Assembly (NCBI GenBank): GCA_040954595.2
Contig: CM082581.2
Span: forward strand, 5,766,001 to 5,830,000
Origin: Balanoglossus misakiensis
Taxonomy: Eukaryota; Hemichordata
DNA length: 64,000 bases
Direction: 5' to 3'
Of the stretch, positions 38,769 through 51,626 are shown in pieces. Positions within the stretch are counted from its first letter, which is position 1. Each line of letters opens with the position of its first letter. Both the position numbers and the translations under genes were made by a program. A model generated the notes under the pieces. It made no database searches. It was not told where the DNA came from and was given only the letters and a program-made list of their open reading frames with translations.

Positions 38769-41503
38769 AATGACAGAAGTCGCCGTTAAGATCGATGTGG
38801 TAGCCACACGTACAGTTGTCGATAAAGCGGTCGCAGCGTTTAACCGGCAGTAACCCTGTCTCCGTGCGATCGCCAGCACCCCACCTCGCCACGAGTGTTT
38901 TGAGTTTACGCCAGTAAATTAAAAGCTCGCTGTATCGATGCTCACCAACCTTACCAACCATCCGTCACCTACAGAGACAAAAAGCAAACCAACCCGTGCA
39001 GAATACATATGAAATCCACCAAGTCAATAACTGGCCATATATACTTGTACAAATGTACATGTACTTAATAATGAACTATGCGGGGTTTGGCAGATGGTAT
39101 AACCACAGAGATCTTGTCCAATTGTCTGTGGTATAACTTACACATTTGTGTGTTACATCTTTCGCCCCCAACCCGACCTCAACTGTACGGACAACACGCC
39201 AGGTTTCTTTTCACTATATAAGAATTTGTTAAGCCACCTTCCTGTACTTTGGAATCCTCGAATCACGCCCATCCTTGTGTTTAATATCATCTTTATTCAT
39301 GAAACAAAAACGATATATAATGATAGAGTAGCGTTTTGGAATTATTGCGACTTAACCCCCTTGAAAATCGCCGTTTCCTAAATTGTTTTGTTTACGTGTT
39401 GCCATGACAGGATACTTTACTGAGCGAAAACGACGTTTTCCAACTATTTTGGTGTCCCTAAAATTATTTCAAAAGTGTTTGCGGAAAGAATAACTGTCAA
39501 TGAGAATTGAAATCATATTCGTGATTACTGTATCGTTTACTATGTTCACGGAGAGATGAATAACAAGGCTTACTGGAGACGAAGTCATTCACTAATTCAA
39601 TTTTCTAGTATTTCCTTGGCGTGAGTAAGTTTCCCTGGTCCATTTTGGACTTCTTTGCTAGGCGCAATAGTAAACATTTGATTATAGTACATGTGCTGCT
39701 TGAATGAAAATTCTCTGAAGTCGAGCAAATTCATCCTTAATTTAAAAACACCCAGAGACTAGTCAGTTAGCAGGGTGTGTGGTAGAATATGCGTCGACTT
39801 TTCCTAAATTTACGGCACGGTTCGATATGTGCATGGGTTAAATCCAGCGACCGTGGACCCTTCTCGTGAAATATTGGACGCGCCGTTCAACGATAATACT
39901 TAGCAGCGTCCCCCAACTTCCTTTGTTTCAAGATTTTCTCAACAAGGAAATGAAGGAGGTAGCTAATCTCAGAGTAATAATTGCGCGGAAATGTTGTTTC
40001 TAAGATAATTAATTACCAGGAAAGCATTGGCATGGAAAGCGATTACGAACTGACCACAGTAGTTGTAACACCAGTGTCCATGATTAAAATGATTAAAAGT
40101 GTATGTCATTTCATTCGAATCTGATAATCACAATGTTACAATGTATATCGATTCAACAGTCGTCGATCAAATTGGCCCTATCCCAAACGTTTTTTCCAAC
40201 TCTTTGGTTAACCTAACGGCTGCAGTTTTGTTTCTCAATATTTGTCAAAGTTTACAAACATTTTTGGCAGTTTTGCAAGTCCGAGGTATGTGAGTGTGAT
40301 CTTTATATGTCCGCTCTTGTCTGTGTCATGTGGTGTCTGTCGCCACCTCTCATAATGTAGGGAGATTCTGTTGTTTTCATGAGGGGGGGGGGCGATTTTG
40401 AATGGTCGTCAAATGAACATCTGTGATTGGCTGGACTTCCTCCACACAGGGTAACTGTGGCTCAATATACATGGGTGGCTATATCTCACTGGCTGTTAGA
40501 ATTCTAGTTCTGTTATTTGGTGGATATAACTGCTGTACAGTAATAACTTATCAAATTTACCGAGGCATGCAGATGTGTAATGATCAAGCTGGCGAAGGAG
40601 GTCTTGAACACACTTGCCCCATCAGTACTGCAGTGGGGCCAACGTGTGTACCAGCATTTCGTGTAGGTCCGAAATATTGGCCCGAACGTTAATGACACAG
40701 TGAGATTAATGTGATTGTTTTTTGTAAATAGGCAGGCCCCCTCTGTGCTGAGGCCCAAACCACTAGTTTATTTAGCAAGTTGGAGATCACAATAAAACAA
40801 TGTCACAAGAGAAAATAGGTGTAAAATGTGGTACGGTATATAGGTGGAAAAATACGACTGGAGAGAGACAATCGCTACTGTCCTTATAACTTAGCAACAC
40901 TGTATTCTTGGCAAATCACTGTGCCATACAAAATTGAAATCATGATTGATAAATTTGGATGAAAGCGTAGCCACATTTAAACTCAATGATTTGCTACTGG
41001 TACAGGTTCTGGACTTTCTAGCGCCCGTTCGTGGACTACTGCTGCAGCTGCAACGACCCTCCCCCCCCCCCCCCCCAACATGCAATAGATGACCTCCAAC
41101 CTCCAATGGTCGGCTGGCGAACTGTGGTGTGGGAGTAGCGCCGCCAGTGGCAGATATGGAAACAATCTCACAGGACCTCATGGAGTTTGGAAAAGCGTCC
41201 CATGTCTTCATATGGGAGATGTAGGTAAAAAAAACCCTCACTTTTTAAGATTTGGGTACACCATAGTTCGCCAGCCGAACGTGCACCCCACCCACCCGCA
41301 AAAATCCTTCACGACTTGTACATCCCTGCTTCAAGCAGTTCTAAAAAAAATTCAAATTCCACTCAGCCTCGTGACTGTTCTCAAATGCAGAAATCAATAG
41401 GCGAGAATAACAGGAAGCAGGTGGCACTAAAAAAAAAATAAGTCATTGTGATTTAACAATGTTTTGGTTCTATGTATACTTCAATACTGTGGATAGAAAG
41501 GTA

Positions 41504-41583
41504 TTGTTTACAAACAAATAAGTTGTTTACAAACAAAAATAAGTTGTTTACAAACAAATAAGTTGTTTACAAAGAGATAAGTT
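41504..41583. repeat. Short tandem repeat of TTGTTTACAAACAA units
   Basis: Four head-to-tail units of about 19-21 bp, each centred on a TTGTTTACAAA palindrome and separated by ATAAG. Each of the first three units contains the forkhead consensus TGTTTAC; the fourth is partly degraded (TTGTTTACAAAGAG). Confidence 0.85.
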
Positions 41584-42435
41584 GCACAGGTGCATCTCTG
41601 GCACCGTTAAAGCCTTTTCAAATGTACGCAAACCCAATGTGCACAACGCTACAAAGAGGTTCACCACAGAATACAGAAATGCGTGACAGAGCAACACATA
41701 ACAGCTGCGTCACAAAAGGCAGTGGTCAGCACAGACTCTTAACCCTTCCACCCCCCCCCCCCCCCCCTCCGTTTCCTGCTCAAGAGGTCCAACTTTGCCA
41801 TAGAAAGACAACGGATTTGGACCTAACCATGGTGGTGAAAGGGTCAAACCCTGTGATATGGCAGGCGTTCTGAACTCTTCTGAACTTGCGAGTTGTCTAC
41901 AGAGTCGCGTTGGAACAACACACCACCAGCCAACAAGTCGACACCTGACCTGTTAGAACATCATCTACCAGGGTACAGCTGACTATTATTTAGTTAACAC
42001 ATAAGGATATGTTGACTGTCACTGTGAATTAAATTTTTAGATCCTGCATATTCGGAAATATAACATCTACCATCGATATACAGAGATGCCTTCAAAAAAT
42101 CATGGACGTGATGCTTTCGATAAATCATGGACATTATTGAACTATCGAAATAATCTTTTTGTTCAAAGCAGCGTTGAGCATAATGACACTGTTCTGGCAG
42201 TTGATTCGCTCGCTTGTGTCCTGCATTCATAAATACCAAAATAAAAATCTGAACACCACAATCTCTTGTGCAGTGTGGTCTACCAGGTTCTTTCCTACAC
42301 GAGGAGGAGAATTCGCACGTCGAAAAGGTCAAGTTCAAGTTGGTGATAAATATCATGGTAGCCGTGTACAGGCGTCGGCTGTGATGTCCTCGTCCACAGG
42401 GCAGTGATCACTGGCTTCGGTCGTCTCCTCGCGTT

Positions 42436-45400
42436 TCAATGGTCCGCCAGATACACTGGGTCTTTGATGTGTGTTTTCAAGTACTTCATCATGCCAAACG
42501 TGCGTATCCTCTTCTTTCCTGCATGACGAGCGAACACAAAAGGGTGAGCATTTTCCAAGTAATGAATCCATTTTTAAAGCGCGTAGGCATTTGGTCACCT
42601 TTGCAAATATAGCTAGTTACCATGGCAAATTGAGATCTAGCCAATCACAGATTTTCAGTGGGTGGCACACGCGAAAAAAAAAAAGAGCGCCACCATTTAA
42701 ATTGGAGGTGACTGTGTACCTTTAAATCACGGGACTTGTAGAGGGTGTACTCACCAAAAACACCGTACAGCTGGTCATCGCAGAGCATATACTGTTTATT
42801 TTTGGGGTCCTATGTAGCAGATAAACGGAAAAAAATTACTATGGTTTTGTCTGTACCAGGGTCGGTTCAATTGTCAGGTTTTACCGATTGGCTAGCAGAC
42901 TATGCACAAGGCAACATGTTACTCAAAAGTCGAACAATAGCAAAAATATCATCTTGTTGAATGTAAACACAGTTAAGTTTTCATAATTACTCTGCTTGGG
43001 CAAGCCAGAAAAACAATTACTAGTTACCCTTTCACCCCCAGTTCCCGCTATAGTGGTCCAACCTTACCACAAAAAACAAAGGGTTTGGACTGAACCATGG
43101 TGGTGACAGGGTTAAAATCTGGAAACATTTCTTACCATAAGTTCCCTTTCTCGAATAATTTCCCACATTCTCTTGACAACATCGTGCCTCGCCATCTGAA
43201 ATTTAGTAGAAGTATACATTGTACTATCTTGCCAATGGAGTCCATATTCTTTCAGAAGAAAAAATCAAGCAGCACCCTGGACTATTTCAACGTATCTAAA
43301 GCTTCCGGGTCCTGTATTGACATCACGAAAAACACTACGGCGATTACTAACCCTGTCTGTTCCCATGATTTCCGCCAGTTCTGGAGACAACACCATCTGG
43401 GCACTGTATCCCGATTTTCCTGAATGAAACAACATGACCATTACCCAGATTTAGATGTCATGAGACTCTTGAAGGGACACAGTCATTCACTTTTGACATT
43501 ATTCTCATTACTTTAGTCTATGACGGCAATATTCGTCTCGCTTAGCGCAATGAAAATATGCTCAACGAACGTCTTTTTTCAACCTACACCCTGAACATCA
43601 TTCGGATTAAAATCACATGTAGAGCTGGGCGACGTCTTTACTTTTGCTGATTCTTGGCTGTCCTGTTCGAAAGTGGCGCGTACGCCCGAGGACAGCCAAG
43701 ACAGAGACAGAATAGTCGAAACTATCACCGGTTGCCTGAACACCGACCTATGACTGCTTCGATCATTCAATTTCTGGTTATTTTTGTGTGTGGCAGTAAA
43801 TCAGATGTTATGCCCATATACAGGGTTCTGATCCGAGTTTTATCAACTGGTCACTGCAGTTGGTTTCTTTTGAAAAATAACATACCTTTCCTCTCTCTCT
43901 TTTTCTTCTGAGTTGCTGGAGCTGTCGTTGGTCTTTTGACAGTTCTGTTCCTCGTCCTCCTTCCACCGTTTTCTTCCTCCTGCAGTTGCCGCGCCAACTC
44001 CTCATCGTTGAGTGTCTGCCGATGCAGAAATCAAATGTTTGTAAATTAATTGAGATGCACAAAGTTTGTATTCCATATGCCAGTGTGGCACCCCTGTGTG
44101 ATTTATCATACTTCATAATGTGAGATTGCTGGAAAAATAAAAGTGTCATAAACATGCAAAAAAGGAGAAATCAATGTCTGGTGACTGATGGCTATAGTGT
44201 GCTGTGCTGTGCCATCTAGGATGACATCAACAGATCAACCAGGGGGCGGGGGGTGGTGGTGTGTGCGTGAAATTTCTGGTAACTGACAAAAAAATTCCTG
44301 GTGTATGCCATGGCTTCCAGAAGGAATTGTACATAAATATACATTCAAGGTCTTACGACCTAGCGATATTTTTTTTACTTCGATTTGTCATTCAGCTTCA
44401 TCACCTTAGGCTTCTCTTCATAGTCACTGTCGCTATCTTCTACAAGTTGGGCAGATTTCCTCTTCTCTATCTTTTTATCTGTCTGTAAGACGAACATACA
44501 CGTACATGTATCACCCCCTTTGCCAACAACAAGAGGGGCATAACTGAAATCCAGCACAGGAATGGTTGGTTCGAACAAACAATAAATCAGTTTTTTTACA
44601 CTGACAATAAAATACATATTTTGAAGATTGGCTTGCCCTTCTTGATTTTGATTTGTCTGCTTTCTGTGGTTCTTTTTTGATGATTGGTTTCTTTTTCTTC
44701 ATGGGTGGTTCTTCTTCCTCTTCCTCCTCATCATCATCCTGTTGTGAGTAAACGATTTTGTGACAAAAGAACGGCTGATTCCATACAATACGAACTGCCA
44801 GCTGAATTCAAGGGATGTGAAACACCAACAAACAACAAGGCAGATGACTCAGGGTCCTCCCAACGTCTAATTTCTTTGTTGTGTCAAGAACTCACCTCGC
44901 TGTTGTCTGTACTGTCGCTGTCCACATTATTCTCTTCTATGCTGTTTTCTTCCGACTGATTCGTGACTTTGGAACTTGACGCTGCACTGTTGCCTTTGGT
45001 AGCTTTGTTGGACTCCATCTCTGTGATCATATTCATCACCAGGTCGTCAATTTCTTGTTTTCTTTAAAAACAGAAAGAATGTTAAGTTGCTTGGGGTTTA
45101 TGTACCAGGGGTGGGTGGGGGAGGGGGGGGGGTAACCCTTATTGAAAGACCCACAGAAATACATGGAGAAAAGAACGTGTGGACAAATGTGCAAGAATGT
45201 GAGTGAGTGAAATATGTGTAACTGTTGAATGCGTGAGTGAGTGAGTGAGTGAGTGAATGGATGAATGAATGAATGAATGAATTGGCACGTGCTGTAAGTA
45301 TAGACACATAAAACATTTTAACGTACAATGGCATACGGGATGCTGTCCGTTCGGTTCTGGTGATCGAGCTAAAGAAAACGTTTGGCATTTACCACTGGCA

Positions 45401-45861
45401 CCATTATGCATGTGCGTCACTATCCAAGTATCTCGACTATTCTAAGCAAAACAGAAACGCGTTTCACAATCTCGGATTCCCGTTTCAAAAATGAACTGCT
45501 ATACAAAATAAGGACCTAACACAACGGACAGGTTTAATAAAATCCAGTTTCCCATTTTTTCCCTCGCGCACCGCATCTTCACTGCGAACGAAGAAGGGAA
45601 ATAAAAAAACAACAACGAATACAGACCTATCGGTGAGATCAGTGCCGAACTTTTCCTCAAGTGCGCGGCGAACTCTCTTCGAGGACAGCGCGGTCAGGTC
45701 GCCATTTTCTAAAATCTCTGCAAGACAGTGAAACGGTGGTCACATGCATCAGTCACATCCGCAGCGGTGTCGTGCGAATCAAAGCAACAAAAACAAACGA
45801 CAAGCAATACCCGTCTACCTTTCACGCCGTCCCGAAGAGCTGACGTACTGATCTCCGCCAT
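42436..45861 (-). CDS. DEK_C-SWIB domain chromatin protein, UAF30/spp27-like (10 exons)
   Basis: Likely nuclear chromatin or transcription-associated protein. Exons, right to left: 45819-45861, 45627-45717, 44896-45061, 44637-44738, 44405-44482, 43886-44015, 43352-43419, 43136-43195, 42755-42809, 42436-42518. All phases join to give 291 aa. Residues 8-58 form a DEK_C-like helical domain (SSKRVRRALEEKFGTDLTDR). Residues 60-203 are acidic and lysine-rich, including a run of acidic residues at 101-110 and LNDEELARQLQEEE at 162-175. Residues 208-283 are the SWIB fold: LSPELAEIMGTDR, then MARHDVVKRMWEIIRE, then DPKNKQYMLCDDQLYGVFG and KKRIRTFGMMKYLKTHI. In yeast UAF30 and fission-yeast spp27 this arrangement serves RNA polymerase I transcription; the role here is inferred. 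Intron 4 appears to use a GC donor (AGG followed by GCAAGC). The start ATG has a CCGCC-rich context on the opposite reading. Confidence 0.92.
42596..42728. repeat. Dispersed repeat copy (also near 51.95 kb)
   Basis: The stretch in the last intron of the SWIB gene shares blocks in the same order with 51921-52102: TTACCATGG, TAGCCAATCACAGAT, TTCAG followed by GGTGGCA, then GAGATGACTG-like text and TACCTTTAA. Identity is moderate, so this is an old repeat of unknown family. Confidence 0.55.
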
Positions 45862-46117
45862 GTTGTTGTCACGCTGCACGACCGGAAGCAACACGGTTAC
45901 CTAAGTTAGTGAATATTAACAAAAATGCAGACGACACGTTTTCGTGGAAGAGTGTCATGCATGTCATTGTTGAAGTTCGGAATCAAAGCATCTGTCTGCT
46001 CACAGTCCCTCAAGATTGTGGTCTGCTGAAGGATTGTGTAGTACTATCACGAATGTAAAAAGACAACTAGTGTGAAATTAGTGAAAATCAAAACAACGCG
46101 TACGCATGGGACCACTT

Positions 46118-46241
46118 CGCGGATAGCATAACGCAGGGTGTTGTGGGACAGTTTGCGTTCTGAGCGCGTGCGTTAGCCATGTACTAGACGCTATGTTGAA
46201 CGCAAATTATACCATCATGCATTGCAGATACGCTATCCGCG
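46118..46241. mobile_element. Short imperfect MITE-like inverted repeat
   Basis: CGCGGATAGC at the left is matched by GCTATCCGCG at the right, and TTTGCGTTC further in is matched by GAACGCAAA. About 124 bp in total. The arms diverge in between, suggesting an old element. It lies about 260 bp upstream of the SWIB gene start. No clear target duplication was seen. Confidence 0.45.
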
Positions 46242-46402
46242 AGCAGTGTTAGGCTGGGCCTACTTTAATCTGTCGAAAAATAATCAGTTTCGGCGCGACA
46301 AAAAGAACCACAAATAGTGGACTTAGCCCCTGATATGAGTAAACACAAAATTTCAGATACTTAATTTCACACAATATTTTTTACTACTGGCAATACATTT
46401 AA

Positions 46403-46543
46403 GCAATAAAACACCCCCAGCCATGGTATACCACGAGATTTTGACCAGTTCACGACATATACGCACGAGCGATAGCGAGTGCGTATATGGAGTTGAACTG
46501 GTCAAAATCGAGTGGTATACCATGGCTGGGGGTGTTTTATTGC
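46403..46543. repeat. Large near-perfect palindrome
   Basis: Arms of roughly 60 bp meet around GAGCGATAGCGAG near 46473. The outer part GCAATAAAACACCCCCAGCC and the following CATGGTATACCAC are exactly inverted on the right side; a few interior positions differ. It could form a long cruciform and is probably a fold-back or MITE end. Confidence 0.8.
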
Positions 46544-46547
46544 TATT

Positions 46548-46710
46548 ATATTATGCCAGTATATTGAAACTTTGCATAAAACATTTTAAAAAGGCATTTT
46601 CTTTGACTATGATATATGACTGTGGTATATGGCTAATATATCACGGTCACGTGTCGTGTCTTGACCAATCAAATAGCGTGATTTACACCATCAATATACT
46701 GGTATAATAT
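46548..46710. mobile_element. Small TIR element next to the palindrome
   Basis: ATATTATGCCAGTATATTG at the left is mirrored by its inverse at 46692-46710 with one mismatch, giving 19-bp terminal inverted repeats and a 163-bp element. It abuts the 46403-46543 palindrome, and both may belong to one larger composite insertion. No coding capacity. Confidence 0.5.
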
Positions 46711-48332
46711 AATTATGAATATGAATACTTGATAAATAAATTCATGCAGTTGTAGTATAGCCCCCCCCCCCCTATTGCCTAGAATGCAGACGGTATCGTG
46801 GTTACGTCTATAAAGATATACCAAAAGATAAAAACTTACTGATTTTACATATTCTGCTTTATAGCGGGAGATTTATCATGTCCGACTTCATTGAACTGAA
46901 AAAATTACTAACGAATATGATATATACCACCAGGACTGTTTCATCTTTTAAAACAAATATACGGCTCCTGTCCGCCACAGATAGATCCTGCTGTCCCATG
47001 TATATAGTGACACCTACAGAGTTTACCGAGTATTATTCAGTAACTCGTTATTTTGATACCCCATTTCAAAAATGTGCCATGGCGATGATGCCATTACCGC
47101 TAAAATTGCAGTCAAAACCGGTTTGACAATTTAGCATATGTTCAGCTTCAAGACTTAAACTACATGCAAGTTGTTTTTCACACGTTGTATAAATAATGGA
47201 GTAGACAAGACACATTTAATACGACATCAAAACGAGTTCTAGAATCATCAATAAACGTAAACAAGTTATCGTTTGTGAGAAATACGTATAAATACGAAAT
47301 ACGAAAACTACAATATAAATTCAATGAGAATTCATGAAAAATAATAAAATAATAATGCTCATTGCGATTAAAATTCAGAATTTGCCTCTGCCTTTGGCGC
47401 TTATTATTAAGATTATCATTCTCTTCATAGAATACGGGTGTATATACATGTATGTCAACAACGATCGGAGGACCTATCAAATCAACGCGGCTGTAGGCCA
47501 GTCCGATAGCTTGCACGGCATATATGCTTTAGACTGTGTAATTTAGTGCGCTTAATGAAGCTTCATTGAAACCAGCAATGCGTAAGAGCTTTACAGCGGG
47601 AGTTACATTTCATACCCATTTCATAAATGAGTACACCCACATCGCAAATATTTGTTGAGACATCTCCTGTAGAATTATTTGTTTTTAATTCCTTTTCAAA
47701 ATGGGCATGTATTATAATTAACGTTATGTTTTTTTTAATAAATAATGTTTTACTTTATCTCTCGGTTGGATGTAATGGGCATAGTGTATAAAATCGGTAA
47801 CTTTTGACTTTAAACACATTGGCCTGAACGTCGAGCTACTCTTGCGAAGATATCGGGTGAGTACCAAATTATTATATGTTAAAGTCGCTTTTCGTAATTA
47901 TTGTGTTGAAAAGCCATGGCTATGGACATATTTTGTTCTTAAATATTTTCATAGAATTATCTGTGACCATTCACGAAATGCTGTAGTATAGTTGTATAAC
48001 AATATGCGTTTAAAACGTTGACAATGTACATGTAATTTCCCTGGCCTGTGCGTTGTCTATACGACTGGGTAATTTGCCTACTGTATATCCAATCCTGTGT
48101 CTGTGCTTGCTGAAAATGTATAGGATATTTGGCGGTCTCGTTTTAGGTACATGTACAGCTAGAATCCCATTTGCGAAACGTGTGTACTGCAGTTGAATGT
48201 TGTGATACGATTCACTAGAGTATCTCCCAGAATTGGTTCCGTTTCCTTGATTACCGACTACCAAACTATTTCGGATCAATTCCAGTTTAGCCGACTTTCT
48301 CATTTCAATATTGGGGAGATAGTTTGAAAGAC

Positions 48333-48334
<2 letters not shown>

Positions 48335-48387
<53 letters not shown>
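48335..48387. repeat. (GA)n microsatellite
   Basis: About 26 GA dinucleotides followed by a G run, located about 230 bp upstream of the first C1q start codon. A purine-only tract on one strand. Confidence 0.95.
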
Positions 48388-48389
<2 letters not shown>

Positions 48390-48619
48390 GGGGGGGGAGG
48401 AAAATTTGTATAACTTTTTACCAAGCCTTAACACATATCACGGTAGCATATTTATGCCCGTTTGACAGAACGGAACAATATCATTCATATATATATTGTA
48501 TGTCCTTTATTTCTGCCCACGTATTCTGCTTTTGGTTGCGATCTGTCATGATACTGCGGGTTTTCGCTCAACTGGAGAGCTGCTTCTATATTTACCTACG
48601 CATTTTGCACTTTTTCAGC

Positions 48620-50323
48620 ATGGCTATTAACATCGCTATTTCGCTGCTGTTCGTGTTTGTGAGAACATGCGTTTCGCAAAACACTAGTGCAGACCATTGT
48701 CTCAGTATTTGTCCGGAGTCATGTCCGGATACAAGGGGACCAGTTGGACCACCAGGCGCCCCAGGGACACCCGGCATTCCCGGTCCAGTTGGAAGTCAGG
48801 GTAAGACTGATCCCTGAACAGATGATTTTCATGTTACAGTGAGTTTAGGAAAAACATTTGACGACGGTAAACAGCAAGTTACTGTTGCCACCTAGTCAAT
48901 TTCATGTAATGTTAGCAACTAACATGGTCAATTAAGGAACAATTTTACAAACATATTCTACCAAGTAAGCAATATATTCTGTTTACTAACGTCAGTTTGA
49001 AAGGAGGTTTTTCTTAAACTCCATGTAACACTTTTAGTGGTATTCCTCTGATAAGAAACAGAATTTAGTAAAGACTCGTCTTTACACAAACATCAATGAA
49101 CGAGACACGGTTTTCAAGGCGCGGCCACCCGGAATAGTGTGCCATGGTCATTCGAAGGCTAAGACACACCCTTTTGACCATATAGGCATATGTAAATAAG
49201 AGCTGATTGTAATCCTTTAAAACGTGTACCAATGGGAGGAGTAATTGTTGAAGCCTCTCTCCCACGTTGTAGGTCTGCCTGGTGTGATTGGTCCCGTTGG
49301 TACTCAAGGGGTCAAAGGTGAACCTGGTGAGAAAGGCGAGAAGGGCGATGCTGCTGTCAAAGGAGATAAAGGTATTGTCTTTAAAACTATTGCATGAAGC
49401 AACCACCAGACGCAAAAAATCCTGAGTAGAATTATTTAGACTAAAGAATGTGATGAGAAATAGGCTGACAACTTAATTTATCACGTTATATGCAATGGAA
49501 TTTCCTGTTCATTTATTTTGAGGTTGAATTTTTAAACACAAAGAAAGATTATTTCCCTTCATCAGTGATTTAAAGCTGAAATTTGACGTATTCAAAATAT
49601 TCCACGACTCAAAATTTATTTTCTTAAATCCGACATCTCTGCATCAATACACAGTACACACATTCAGTTTGTTACTGCTTGTTAACTTTATTTCAATACA
49701 TTTTATCGGAATCCATGAATCAACAGATTGATCAAAATGTCTTTGTCTTCACAATGTTAGGTGAACCTGGAGACAAAGGTGAAACTGGGCGTCCTGGGAA
49801 AATTGGTCCACAAGGTCCAAAGGGTGAGAGCGGTGAAAATGGGACTGATGGTACTACAGGTGGACCTGGAGTACCAGGGGTCAAGGGTCAGAAAGGTGAA
49901 ACTGGCGAAGTAACACAGGCTACTAAGGTGGCATTCACTGTGGCAAGGCAGAGTGGTTTAGAAGGGACCAGTTCAGAGCAAACTATCACGTATACTGATG
50001 ACATATTAAACGAAGGTGTAAATATCACTCTCGGTTCAGGTGTGTTTACCTGTGAGGTTCCTGGCATCTATTACTTCTCATTCACATTCTATTCATATCC
50101 CGACAGAGCCTTTTCTATACATCTTAAACAGAATGATGTCGCCAGGTTTAGAATATATCGCTCTAGCTATTCAGGCCAAGCTTTGCAATCTCAGAGTGGT
50201 ATGTTACACCTGAACCGAGGTGATGAAGTCAAACTAGTGCTACTTGGCAGTACCAGTTACAGATTTCACTATTGTAATATTTCCTGTAACACCTTCAGTG
50301 GGTTCCTAATCTATGCCGACTAA
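48620..50323 (+). CDS. Secreted collagen-like C1q-domain protein, copy A (3 exons)
   Basis: Likely secreted, trimeric C1q-family pattern-recognition or extracellular protein. Exons 48620-48800, 49273-49371 and 49761-50323 give 280 aa. Residues 1-20 form a signal peptide. A short Cys-rich neck follows (C27, C31, C35). Gly-X-Y repeats run from about residue 40 to 144, and the C1q domain from about 149 to the end with SGFLIYAD. Both introns split a glycine codon in phase 1, typical of collagen exon shuffling. I chose ATG 48620 because it starts a good signal peptide; an upstream in-frame ATG at 48500 would bury it, and TTTTTCAG just before 48620 looks like an acceptor from an untranslated exon. 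A possible AATAAA lies at 50487-50492. Tandem paralogue at 54872-56301. Confidence 0.92.
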
Positions 50324-51626
50324 ACACCACAGTAAATTCATGTTATCCGCATATTAGAAAGTTGGGATCGTGTCCAGGTGGGTTATAATAATCGGTAATT
50401 TTAATTTTACAAAAAAGACTTTCGAGTAGAGCTTCTTCAGTTTGATTAAATGCTCTTTGCAACATCGCCTTTGACATTGTACAAAGAATAAAGTTAATTC
50501 AAAGAGAATAGTTAATTCAAAGAGAATTTTGCCTTATCCAAAAATTCCACGACCCACAAAGTTCTTTGATTACTTTGCTTCATTTCGTTAATAGTAAGTG
50601 TATACTTTTAACAGATCCAAACGACCATCTTGTTAAGTTAGTGTGTGCCTCGAATATAAGTTTTAAACTTGTTCTCGTATTTTTTCACGGTACCTTTAAA
50701 ATTGGGTTTCACCGCGTAAAACTAAACAGAGAGCGAGCCAAATTGTCTAAAATTTGAAATCCAAAATGGCCGCCAATCACTGCAGTAAGTCTAAGGAGAA
50801 AAATTAATAAAGTAGTGATTTGTGTGAAAATGAGATGGTGAACACCCTATTTAATTTTTTAAAATAGACTTCTTATTTTACTATAGCACACAAGTGAAAG
50901 ATTTAAGGTAGATGACTACTCAAAAGTTAGAATATTGTCTTTTTTCTGACGAATTCCGATGCTATAGTTTTCCCATGGTGAAAATATCGGAATATCTCCT
51001 TCACAAAATCAAGCGCAGTGACGTTTAAAAGTACTCTTCTTTTGGCACTCTTTTGTGAAAATTTCAAGAAAATGACGATATTGACCACTGTTTTCTCAAC
51101 ATTCTACATGTAAGGCTGTGGAATGTGATAACCATGCACTGCATCTGGGTAGTCATCTACCTTAATTGACTGTCATTTGTCTCTTCTGAAACTCTGTCTC
51201 CGAGGCTCGTACCACCTCAACAAATGCATGTTCTTTCTTTCTGAATATTGCTTCAACTGTTACAGTTCTGATGCAAAGATTGATGTGGTCTACTACAGAT
51301 AACGAGGCAGTCTTAAGACTATTGCATCGGAGAGGTTATTGTGTTTCAGTTTACCAATGAATGTAGCTTGTATTAATCTGTAAGTTGCTAATCATGCAAA
51401 TAAAAACACGGAATGAAATAACAACCGACTTGGCGTTTACTTCACCATTGTCATGGAGACATCAACCGTGTCTCCACTTGCAAATTTTCATGATCTTAAA
51501 AATATTGTACCAGTTCGAACTCGTATCAAATCAAACCAATATTAATTTCAAAAGATATATCCTCAATGTTGAGGATATGCTGTGATTTTGTACTGTTATT
51601 TCTATGCTTCAACAGTCTTCAAATGA

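Larger units (their letters stand above)
36328..42435. other. Intergenic stretch between Vax and the SWIB gene
   Basis: Includes the Vax 3' untranslated region and no supported coding exon. A moderately GC-rich patch at about 38440-38800 contains homeodomain-, CRE- and Sox-type motifs and a 24-bp palindrome. Forkhead-like tandem repeats lie at 41504-41580. Long C runs occur at about 41061-41076 and 41751-41767. Confidence 0.45.
45862..48619. other. Intergenic stretch with inverted-repeat elements
   Basis: No coding exon is supported. It contains a short imperfect inverted-repeat element (46118-46241), a strong palindrome (46403-46543), an adjacent TIR element (46548-46710), a poly-C run near 46762, a GA microsatellite (48335-48387) and the probable promoter of the first C1q gene. 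The 112-aa minus frame at 47178-47516 lies in AT-rich sequence and is unremarkable. Confidence 0.45.

Noticed and set aside
48500-48619. N-terminal extension of the copy A C1q gene from an upstream ATG
   Set aside because: It would bury the signal peptide, is not shared with copy B, and is separated by a likely splice acceptor (TTTTTCAG).
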